From Planctomycetota bacterium (GTDB lineage Bacteria; Planctomycetota; Planctomycetia; Planctomycetales; Planctomycetaceae): a stretch of DNA of 5,227 bases. Under the pieces are notes generated by a model that saw nothing but the letters and a program-made list of their open reading frames with translations, searched no databases and was not told the origin of the DNA. Positions 1 through 5,227 of this stretch are shown in pieces. Every line of letters starts with the position of its first letter. The first letter of the stretch is position 1. The position numbers and the translations under genes are program-made. The DNA is taken from the NCBI GenBank assembly GCA_029977045.1, contig JAPOLP010000483.1:1-5227 (forward strand), written 5' to 3'.

Positions 1-53
1 GAAAACTGCCTCAGGTTGGACTCCGGCTAACAGAGTGTGGCGAGATTAGCTGT

Positions 54-91
54 GAAAACGAAAACGCCCGCCTTGGATGACCTCGGCGGGC
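54..91 (-). terminator. Probable Rho-independent terminator of the decarboxylase gene
   Basis: Read on the minus strand, a perfect 7-bp GC stem (GCCCGCC at 85-91 pairing with GGCGGGC at 66-72, loop of 12 nt at 73-84) is followed directly by GTTTTCGTTTTC (positions 65 down to 54). A GC-rich stem followed by two T4 runs is the usual form of an intrinsic terminator. It lies about 137 nt past the decarboxylase stop codon and points the right way for that transcript. On the plus strand no T-tract follows the stem, so it should act in one direction only. Confidence 0.7.
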
Positions 92-141
92 CGGAAATTC
101 CTGTATGAAGCATGCCCCCTCGCTCTGCAAGGGAATACGCC

Positions 142-204
142 GTGTGCCACTGGCTCTGGCAGTGCCAACCCAGCGGGGCTGCACTGGCAAAGCCAGTGGC
201 ACAC
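142..204. repeat. Nested inverted repeat, probably a dispersed planctomycete element
   Basis: Two 24-nt arms (142-165 and 181-204) are reverse complements at 22 of 24 positions and flank a 15-nt loop. Each arm is itself close to a palindrome: the right arm contains CACTGGC-AAA-GCCAGTG, a perfect 7-bp mini-hairpin, and the left arm has the same form with one mismatch. The element can therefore fold as one long hairpin or as two small ones. It begins 24 nt beyond the decarboxylase stop and so would lie in that gene's 3' untranslated RNA, before the terminator. The motif (GTGTGCCACTGGC and its complement) resembles a short repeat I recall as dispersed in planctomycete genomes, where it produces false ORFs translating to peptides like KASGTR; such ORFs occur here in several frames. 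Copy number cannot be judged from this window, since it is the only copy here. Confidence 0.75.
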
Positions 205-227
205 GTCAGTTCAAACCGAATCGTCGG

Positions 228-1469
228 TTACTCGACTTCGATGATGCGGGCGATGTCGAGGCCGTTGAAGCCGGACGCACTGGCGTTGCTGTAGGCACCC
301 ATCGTCGGGACCAGCAGCAGTTCGCCGACTTCCAGCTCTGGCAGTTCCTGATCGATCGACACAACGTCGTGCGAGTCACAGGTCGGGCCAGCGACGACGC
401 AGCGGCTGCGCGTCCGGTACTCGGCGTTTTCCGTGACCAGTTCGAAGTCCGCGTGATCGAACAACTTGCCCGAGAACGAACCGTAAACGCCGTCGTCGAT
501 GAAGTACCAGGGCAGGCCACCACGAACTGACCTCCCGAGGACCTTGGTGATGAGCGTCATGCACTCAGCGACCATGCCGCGGCCAGGTTCGGCGATAATC
601 CGGATCGGCAGGTCGCCGAAGTGTTCTTCCAGAGCGGCGGCCAGTGCCGAGCAGTACTCGTGAATCGTCATCACGGACGCACGGTACGGAGCCGGAAAAC
701 CGCCGCCGATGTCCAGCACTTCGAGCTGAGCACCCGCCGCGACGCAGCCGTCCCAGGCGGTGCGAGCCTTCTTCAGCATCCGGCTGAAGTCGCTGGGATC
801 CAGGCACTGCGAACCGACATGGAATGACAGGCAGCGAACCGACATGCCGCGGCTGAGAGCTTCGGCGGCCAGCTTCGGAGCGTCCAGCGGATCGCAGCCG
901 AACTTCGCCGACAGGTTGATGAGGCTCGACGAAGAAGACGCAGCCAGACGCAGGATCAGATTCACGTCGGGCGTGTGAGCGGCGATCTTTTCCAGTTCGC
1001 CGACGCAGTCGTACGTGAACCACCGCAGGCCTTCGTTGTAGCAGTCCAGCAGGTTCTGCACCGTCTTGCACGGATGCGTGTGAATCATCTGCTCGGGCTT
1101 AAAGCCGGCCAGCATTGCCGACTGCATTTCGCGGTACGAGCAGACATCGACTGACGAGCCTTCCAGGCACAGCGTGCGAAGGATCGCGACGTCCGAGTTC
1201 GCCTTGGCGGCGTAGAACATCTCGACGTTCGGCAGAGCGGCCTTCATCGAGCGGTACGTTTCGGCCAGCACCGAACGGGAGATAACGAGCGTCGGCGTGC
1301 CGTACTGCTCGGCAATCTCGCGGGCCTGATCGAAGCTCACGACGGGCCGGGCAACGCGTTCAACAGCAGTTGCGACAGCGGTCTCAGGTTCAGAGGAAAT
1401 GGCTTCGCGGCGGCGGTCAACGAGGACACTGTTGGAATCGGCGGCAGTGGCGGAGGCGAGAGAAATCAT
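228..1469 (-). CDS. PLP-dependent ornithine/lysine-type decarboxylase (group IV, alanine racemase fold)
   Basis: This 413-residue cytoplasmic enzyme is predicted to decarboxylate ornithine and/or lysine to putrescine or cadaverine, the entry step of polyamine synthesis. The N-terminal PLP barrel (about 45-300) shows the Schiff-base lysine K89 in YAAKAN, R174, K189 in KFG, the pyridine-stacking H217 in HVGS, the glycine loop G255-G257 in DIGGGFP, and E294 in EPGRG. The C-terminal beta domain shows DDGVYGSF (325-332), D338 in FDH, the catalytic cysteine C364 next to D365 in GPTCDSHD, and Y393 in GAY. Spacing matches eukaryotic-type ornithine decarboxylases. D338 rather than Glu argues against an arginine decarboxylase, but ornithine versus lysine preference cannot be read with certainty. 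The ATG at 1469 is preferred because AGAAAGG lies 8 nt upstream; an in-frame start at 1562 would add 31 residues with no family resemblance. Residues 1-43 are a low-complexity extension. A five-serine run (178-182) sits where ornithine decarboxylases usually have TDDS. The gene diverges from the sulfatase and appears monocistronic. Confidence 0.93.
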   Translation of the reverse strand: MISLASATAADSNSVLVDRRREAISSEPETAVATAVERVARPVVSFDQAREIAEQYGTPTLVISRSVLAETYRSMKAALPNVEMFYAAKANSDVAILRTLCLEGSSVDVCSYREMQSAMLAGFKPEQMIHTHPCKTVQNLLDCYNEGLRWFTYDCVGELEKIAAHTPDVNLILRLAASSSSSLINLSAKFGCDPLDAPKLAAEALSRGMSVRCLSFHVGSQCLDPSDFSRMLKKARTAWDGCVAAGAQLEVLDIGGGFPAPYRASVMTIHEYCSALAAALEEHFGDLPIRIIAEPGRGMVAECMTLITKVLGRSVRGGLPWYFIDDGVYGSFSGKLFDHADFELVTENAEYRTRSRCVVAGPTCDSHDVVSIDQELPELEVGELLLVPTMGAYSNASASGFNGLDIARIIEVE

Positions 1470-1477
1470 GGATCGAG

Positions 1478-1484
1478 CCTTTCT
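1478..1484 (-). promoter_or_regulatory. Ribosome binding site of the decarboxylase
   Basis: On the minus strand AGAAAGG ends 8 nt before the ATG at 1469-1467. It is a moderate Shine-Dalgarno match and is the reason for choosing this start over the in-frame upstream ATG at 1562. Confidence 0.5.
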
Positions 1485-1509
1485 GTCAGGCCGGAGTGGA
1501 CAGGAACCT

Positions 1510-1519
1510 TGTCGCGACA
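1510..1519. promoter_or_regulatory. 10-bp perfect palindrome upstream of the decarboxylase (possible operator)
   Basis: TGTCGCGACA is a perfect 10-bp palindrome centred about 45 bp upstream of the decarboxylase start codon. The position would suit a dimeric regulator acting near the promoter or 5' leader. I do not recognise the site as that of a named regulator, and a palindrome of this length can arise by chance in GC-rich DNA. Confidence 0.2.
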
Positions 1520-1710
1520 GCGAAGTTGCTTCGTCGACACTTGCGGACGGGCAGCGTTGCAACAGCAGGGGCTGCAGGTTTGCGCGGACGGAACACCCGT
1601 CAGAGCAGTATCCGGGAACATCAGCGAAATTTGGGGCCAGCTTTCAGCCGGGGCGAAACGCACCTCGGGCGCGTCACGGTCAGTCAGACGGTTCGGCGAA
1701 GCGGGCGTGC

Positions 1711-1733
1711 GAGCCGGAAAATCCTGCCGGCTC
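1711..1733. repeat. Short perfect hairpin in the divergent gap
   Basis: GAGCCGG (1711-1717) and CCGGCTC (1727-1733) form a perfect 7-bp stem around a 9-nt loop. No T-tract follows on either strand, so it is not a typical terminator. It lies about 240 bp upstream of the decarboxylase and 770 bp upstream of the sulfatase. Its role is unknown; it may be an RNA structure, a protein site or chance. Confidence 0.35.
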
Positions 1734-2498
1734 AGGCAAGCGGTATCATCGCTGGATGATCGCGCTGCGGGTGCAATTCAATGCAGCCCGGCGCGACAGT
1801 TTCCTGTCATTTGGTCTCGATCGAAGCTGCAACTGACGGAGCGGCAAAGTCAGCTTCAGAGTGCGAAGCAGCGAGCAGCTCAACGTCGAGAGGCGAGACA
1901 CAACAGCAAGTCGGGAAAGCAGTTTGCGAACCGGAACACGGCGTCCCGGCAGCAGGTTCAACGGCATGGCGGGACTGCTCAGCGCAGCAGCCTGGGCCGT
2001 GAGCCAGTCAGCTCGAAAATCACGAACAGAACGTTGGGGGCAGATGCAGTGAGCCATCGCGGAACATGCAGCCTCCAGAGGTCGAGTCCGACGTCTTCGT
2101 GTTCCGTCCCGAGGCGGGGAAGACGAGTCAGATTTTCTGCGGGAAAGCGCGCGGAGTCTACGATTCGCTTGAGACTCCGTAAATTGGAAAGCCAGCGGAT
2201 TCGACCAGGAATTTCAGAATGTCGCCAGCCTGTCGGACCGACCTGGCTGCGAGTTTGATATCGAAAAATTGTCGGCACATGTCAGGTTGCAGGCTGAGTG
2301 GAACTTTCCGGCGGGACCAGAATTCGTCGATCCCGTTCCGCGGCCCGAGCACAAAAACGCTCCGGTTGCCTTCACGATTGCGGCCAGGCTGTCAGACTCT
2401 GATCCAGAGAACGGAATCCGTGCATGGACGCCGAGTTCGCGGTCTCGACGGACCAATCCCTCAGTATTTACTCATTTGTAATCGCCTGGATCGGAAAC

Positions 2499-4703
2499 AT
2501 GCGCAGAACCCTCACGGCGTCCATCGTGCTGCTTGCCAGCCTGACCGGCAGTGTCCGGGCTGAGCAGCCCAACATCGTCTTCTTCTTTGCTGACGACCAG
2601 ACGACCAGCACGCTGGGTTGTTACGGCAACGAGGTCATCCAGACGCCAAATATCGATGCCCTGGCACAGCGTGGAACCCGGTTCAAGAACGCCTTCGTCA
2701 GCCATTCGATCTGCTGGGTCAGCCGGACAACGATCCTGACCGGCCTGACGGGACGCAGTTACGGGACGGCGGCGACTCCTGAGCTGGCCCGAGCCGACGC
2801 GGTCGCGACGCTGTACTCCGACCTGCTCCGCGACGCCGGCTACCGCACCGGTTACTTCGGGAAGTGGCACGCGAAAATGCCGAATGGCTACCGTCGAGAA
2901 GACCACTTCGACGAGTTCGAGGCGATCGGCCGTAACCCGTATCTCAAGCCGCAGGCCGACGGCGGTGTCCGGCACGAAACCGAGCTGATCGTCGATCGCG
3001 GGATCGAGTTCCTGAAGTCGCAGCCGAAGGACAAGCCATTCGCGCTCAACATGTGGTTCAACGCCGGGCACGCGGAAGATGGCGACCGCCGACCAGGCAT
3101 CGGCCACTTTCCGTGGCCACAGGCGGTCAACGGGATGTACGAGGACGTCGAGATTGGCCCGCCGCGGCTGAACGATCCGGAAATCTTCGAGGCTCTGCCT
3201 GACTTCCTGAAAACGACGATCAACCGCGAACGCTTCTTCTGGCGGTGGAATACGGACGAGAAATACCGCATCAACATCCGAGCCTACTACCGGATGATCA
3301 GCGGCATCGACCACGCGATCGGGCGGTTCATGGCGGCACTGGAAGAGGCCGGCCTCGCCGACAACACGATCATCGTCTACTCGGCTGACAACGGTTACTA
3401 CATGGGCAACCGCGGCCTCGCCGGCAAGTGGTCGCACTACGAGGAGTCGCTGCGGGTTCCGCTGATCGTTGCTGACCCGCGCGTCCCCGCCGATCAGAAG
3501 GGCAAGGTTACTGACGCGATCGCGTTGAATCTCGACCTGCCCGCGACGTTCCTCGACTGGGCCGGCGTCGATGTTCCGCAGCGTTACCAGGGCCGCAGCC
3601 TGCAGCCGGTTGTCGCATCTGCTCAACCAGGCGACTGGCGAACTGAAACTTTCCACGAGCACTTTGCCGTCCGGAACCGCATCCCGGCATTCGAAGGCCT
3701 GCGGAACGAACGGTTCAAGTACGTCCGCTACTTCGACCACGACTACGAGTTTCTGCACGACCTGAAAAACGACCCCGACGAACTGGTCAACCTGGCCAAG
3801 GATCCGCAGCACGCTGACACACTCAAGTCGATGCGCGAGCGGACGTCCAAACGCGTCGCCGAACTCGGCGGCCCGCTCGACCCGCTCAAGGGCAGCTTCA
3901 ACGCGTCAACCGTTCCGCATCCGGAAGTGTCGGCACTGGTCAGCTCGAACGCTGGCCCGGACGGTTTTGTCCGCGTCTTCGACGGAAAATCGCTGAGAGG
4001 CTGGGAAGGCGACCGGAAGTACTGGTCCGTCAAGGACGGTGCCCTGACCGGCGTGACGGACGGCTCACTGAAGATGAACCGCTTCATTACCTGGACACAC
4101 TCGACGATCCGTAACTTTGAACTGCAGGTCAAAGTGAAGGTCACCGCCGGTGGCAACAGCGGCATCCAGTACCGCGGCCTGTCTCGACCGGAACTGGGGC
4201 TCGACATCGTCACTGGTTACCAGTGCGACGTCGTCGCGAACGTCCCGCAATACAACGGGATGCTGTACGAAGAGCGCGGTCGCCGCATTCTCTCTCACAC
4301 TGGCGAGAAAGTGATCGTCGACACGAAGGGCCAGCCGTGGGTCGTTGGCCAGATGCCCGTCAAGGAGTTCGCTCCCGACGAGTGGCACGACTTCCGGGTG
4401 CTCGTCGAAGGCAATCACCACCAGCATTGGATCGACGGTCATCAGACCGCCGACCTGATCGACCTCGACGAAAAGGGCCGCTCGCTGGAAGGCGTTCTTG
4501 CAGTGCAGGTCCACGTCGGCCCGGCGATGACGATTCAGTACAAGGATTTTCGTATCAAACACCTGCCGGACGACCTCCCGCTGCTGCAGCCCGAAGACCA
4601 CCCGATCCCCGCCGACGCCCACGGAGTCAAACCTCAGGGTAAGCTGCCTGCCGACTGGAAGGCTCCGATCTACGGCGACAGGCAGGCGGGCGGGCAGAAT
4701 TGA
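2499..4703 (+). CDS. Exported sulfatase fused to a DUF1080 / 3-keto-disaccharide hydrolase domain
   Basis: This 734-residue protein has an N-terminal signal peptide (charged MRR, hydrophobic core, likely cleavage after VRA at residue 21). Residues 25 to about 450 are a type I sulfatase of the alkaline phosphatase superfamily: metal-binding ADDQ (D32, D33), the formylglycine site C72-W-V-S-R76 followed by TTILTG, GKWH (121-124), a candidate H191 in NAGH, D297-N298 in SADNG, and K310 in GKWSHYEES before LRVPLIV. Residues 488-690 match DUF1080, with FDGKSLRGW, NSGIQYRG (553-560), EWHDFRV and a final YKDFRIKHL; this fold is concanavalin A-like and the family includes 3-keto-glycoside hydrolases. 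The likely role is removing sulfate from a glycan and acting on the exposed sugar outside the cytoplasm; the substrate is unknown. At 734 residues it is longer than a lone sulfatase of about 450-550. The active-site motif has Val in place of the usual Pro. The ATG at 2499 is chosen because it begins the signal peptide directly; the in-frame start at 2424 would bury it. The ribosome site is weak (GGA about 8-12 nt upstream). Confidence 0.93.
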   Translation: MRRTLTASIVLLASLTGSVRAEQPNIVFFFADDQTTSTLGCYGNEVIQTPNIDALAQRGTRFKNAFVSHSICWVSRTTILTGLTGRSYGTAATPELARADAVATLYSDLLRDAGYRTGYFGKWHAKMPNGYRREDHFDEFEAIGRNPYLKPQADGGVRHETELIVDRGIEFLKSQPKDKPFALNMWFNAGHAEDGDRRPGIGHFPWPQAVNGMYEDVEIGPPRLNDPEIFEALPDFLKTTINRERFFWRWNTDEKYRINIRAYYRMISGIDHAIGRFMAALEEAGLADNTIIVYSADNGYYMGNRGLAGKWSHYEESLRVPLIVADPRVPADQKGKVTDAIALNLDLPATFLDWAGVDVPQRYQGRSLQPVVASAQPGDWRTETFHEHFAVRNRIPAFEGLRNERFKYVRYFDHDYEFLHDLKNDPDELVNLAKDPQHADTLKSMRERTSKRVAELGGPLDPLKGSFNASTVPHPEVSALVSSNAGPDGFVRVFDGKSLRGWEGDRKYWSVKDGALTGVTDGSLKMNRFITWTHSTIRNFELQVKVKVTAGGNSGIQYRGLSRPELGLDIVTGYQCDVVANVPQYNGMLYEERGRRILSHTGEKVIVDTKGQPWVVGQMPVKEFAPDEWHDFRVLVEGNHHQHWIDGHQTADLIDLDEKGRSLEGVLAVQVHVGPAMTIQYKDFRIKHLPDDLPLLQPEDHPIPADAHGVKPQGKLPADWKAPIYGDRQAGGQN

Positions 4704-4810
4704 AAGCCTCGGCTGGTGGGGCGCGCGTCGGACAAACACGGTGCCACATCTCATTCGCTTGGAGTTGCTGACGCTGTCGGCATCGTCGGTTGCTCAGAGG
4801 TCGGTTGAGA

Positions 4811-4913
4811 AGGCCGGATCAAACTCTGCGCCGCTCCGGCAGATCGGAAATACGGGAAATCAAATATGCCGGAACTTCGTCGCTTCGCTTCTCGGTCCGG
4901 CCTACAGGTTTTT
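4811..4913 (+). repeat. Repeated GCCGGA/TCCGGC stems, alternative hairpins upstream of the right-edge gene
   Basis: GCCGGA occurs at 4813-4818 and 4868-4873, and its complement TCCGGC at 4835-4840 and 4896-4901. They can form two consecutive 6-bp hairpins (loops of 16 and 22 nt), or the outermost copies can pair as an 8-bp stem (AGGCCGGA at 4811-4818 with TCCGGCCT at 4896-4903). A T5 run (4909-4913) follows 5-7 nt after the last stem. This could be a weak terminator for the sulfatase or a structured leader for the next gene. The T-tract is further from the stem than is normal, so the terminator reading is tentative. Confidence 0.3.
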
Positions 4914-4978
4914 CAATCGGCTGGCTGCGTCAACACCACTGACGAATCCGTTCGCCGCGAGGCTCAGGACAAGTAGCT

Positions 4979-4982
4979 GGAG
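4979..4982 (+). promoter_or_regulatory. Ribosome binding site of the right-edge gene
   Basis: GGAG lies 8 nt before the ATG at 4991, a good Shine-Dalgarno sequence at good spacing. Together with the signal peptide that begins at this ATG, it fixes the start of a gene that is cut by the window edge. Confidence 0.65.
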
Positions 4983-4990
4983 CACCTCTC

Positions 4991-5227
4991 ATGAAGCTGC
5001 GGAGAAAGAATGGTTCTGTTCGAGTGCTGCTGGCTGCTGTCACGACATGCGTGCTGGTAGCTGTCGGCCTGGCTCAGCGTCCGCCCATGCGGCGGCATAC
5101 GGCTAACCAGAAACGCGAGCTGCAGCTTGTGAGAGCCGACATCAGGCTCGATACCAGAAACGAAGTCTCGGTATCGGCTGCCGACGGAGAGAGAGTCATC
5201 CGCGTAAACAGCATCCCGGATCACGCC
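4991..5227 (+). CDS. Exported protein, 5' part only; possible YHYH-domain protein
   Basis: The reading frame is open from this ATG to the last base of the window (79 codons), so only the N-terminus is visible. It starts with a textbook signal peptide: basic MKLRRK and R11, then a hydrophobic stretch at 12-28, with likely cleavage after GLA at residue 28. C20 lies inside the hydrophobic core and does not form a proper lipobox, so an exported rather than lipid-anchored protein is expected. After a basic segment, residues 47-79 read as beta-strand-like sequence ending in GERVIRVNSIPDHA. The IPDHA motif after an IRxNxIPDH-type stretch resembles the start of the YHYH domain found in many planctomycete secreted proteins, as I remember the family; the diagnostic Y-H-Y-H motif would lie beyond the window. 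YHYH proteins have no well-established function. The gene is supported by GGAG 8 nt upstream and lies on the same strand as the sulfatase, 287 bp after it. Confidence 0.7.
   Translation, partial: MKLRRKNGSVRVLLAAVTTCVLVAVGLAQRPPMRRHTANQKRELQLVRADIRLDTRNEVSVSAADGERVIRVNSIPDHA

Larger units (their letters stand above)
1470..2498. other. Divergent intergenic region of about 1 kb with no convincing gene
   Basis: This gap lies between the start codons of two divergent genes and should hold both promoters. Several frames stay open, the longest being plus-strand 1509-2258 (249 codons from a TTG). Its product is dominated by Arg, Ser and Gln, has no recognisable domain or signal peptide and no good ribosome site, and its third-position GC bias is visibly weaker than in the flanking genes, so I treat it as chance. 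Minus-strand frames here overlap each other and look equally poor. Visible structure is limited to a 10-bp palindrome (1510-1519), a small CGAAG-TTG-CTTCG hairpin (1521-1533), a 7-bp hairpin (1711-1733) and an AT-richer patch just before the sulfatase (2464-2482). A decayed gene or a non-coding RNA is possible but not shown. Confidence 0.6.
4704..4990. other. Spacer between the sulfatase and the right-edge gene
   Basis: This 287-bp stretch has no supportable gene. A plus-strand frame at 4741-5106 remains open, but it overlaps the better-supported gene at 4991 in another frame and has no family features or ribosome site. The spacer contains the repeated GCCGGA/TCCGGC stems described separately and a T5 run at 4909-4913. 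Its length suggests that the right-edge gene has its own promoter, although no clear -35/-10 pair is visible. No strong intrinsic terminator directly follows the sulfatase stop. Confidence 0.55.

Noticed and set aside
142..204. CRISPR repeat or tRNA-like structure
   Set aside because: Only one inverted-repeat unit occurs, without regular direct repeats and spacers, and the fold is a simple hairpin rather than a cloverleaf.
105..530. 141-codon plus-strand frame beginning MKHAPSLCKG and containing KASGTR
   Set aside because: Its first part is a translation of the nested inverted repeat and the rest is antisense to the decarboxylase; this is the typical false ORF made by that repeat.
1470..1562. 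Upstream in-frame ATG extending the decarboxylase by 31 residues
   Set aside because: The added residues show no family resemblance, and the ATG at 1469 has a suitable Shine-Dalgarno sequence 8 nt upstream.
2066..2182. 38-codon plus-strand ORF (starts MQPPEVESD, ends YDSLETP)
   Set aside because: The composition is more protein-like than the surrounding frames, but it is short, has only a weak GGA upstream, and I recognise no family. Not enough to call a gene; conservation in relatives would be needed.
1509..2258. 249-codon plus-strand frame in the divergent gap
   Set aside because: It begins with TTG without a good ribosome site, has extreme Arg/Ser/Gln content, no domain, and weaker third-position GC bias than the neighbouring genes.
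2464..2482. AT-richer patch before the sulfatase, with TGTAAT at 2477-2482 as a possible -10 box
   Set aside because: No credible -35 box at proper spacing, and the transcript leader would be only about 10 nt long. Not strong enough to call a promoter.
2424..2498. Upstream in-frame ATG extending the sulfatase by 25 residues
   Set aside because: The extension would place 25 residues before a complete signal peptide that starts at the ATG at 2499; the extra residues lack family resemblance.
2472..3812. 446-codon open frame on the minus strand, antisense to the sulfatase
   Set aside because: It lies opposite a well-supported sulfatase with signal peptide and active-site motifs. Its translation is Val/Arg/Asp-rich without a recognisable domain, as expected of the shadow of a gene with strong third-position GC bias.

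Overview
The window looks like chromosomal DNA from a planctomycete (Planctomycetota). The evidence is a GC-rich composition, a secreted sulfatase fused to a DUF1080/3-keto-disaccharide hydrolase domain, a probable YHYH-type secreted protein, and a short nested inverted repeat of the kind scattered through planctomycete genomes, where it creates spurious ORFs encoding 'KASGTR'-like peptides. The species assignment is inference; no rRNA or other phylogenetic marker is present.

Layout. Positions 1-227 hold the 3' side of a minus-strand gene: a probable intrinsic terminator (54-91) and a nested inverted repeat (142-204). Positions 228-1469 (minus) encode a complete PLP-dependent ornithine/lysine-type decarboxylase of the alanine-racemase-fold (group IV) family with its catalytic residues intact. 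A gap of about 1 kb (1470-2498) separates it from the divergent sulfatase gene. I found no convincing gene there, only small hairpins and a 10-bp palindrome. Positions 2499-4703 (plus) encode a 734-residue exported sulfatase with a C-terminal DUF1080 domain. A 287-bp spacer (4704-4990) carries repeated GCCGGA/TCCGGC stems. A third gene starts at 4991 with a good ribosome binding site and a signal peptide and runs off the right edge; its visible part ends in a motif typical of YHYH-domain proteins.

How the genes relate. The decarboxylase is a cytoplasmic enzyme of polyamine (putrescine or cadaverine) synthesis and is probably transcribed alone. The sulfatase and the right-edge gene point the same way and both encode exported proteins, but the spacer between them makes a shared operon uncertain. 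The fusion enzyme suggests desulfation and cleavage of a sulfated glycan in the periplasm or outside the cell, in keeping with the sulfated-polysaccharide diet of many planctomycetes. I see no sign of a CRISPR array, transposase, tRNA or rRNA. The points most worth a second look are the non-canonical sulfatase active-site motif (C-W-V-S-R instead of C-x-P-x-R) and the sulfatase-DUF1080 fusion.
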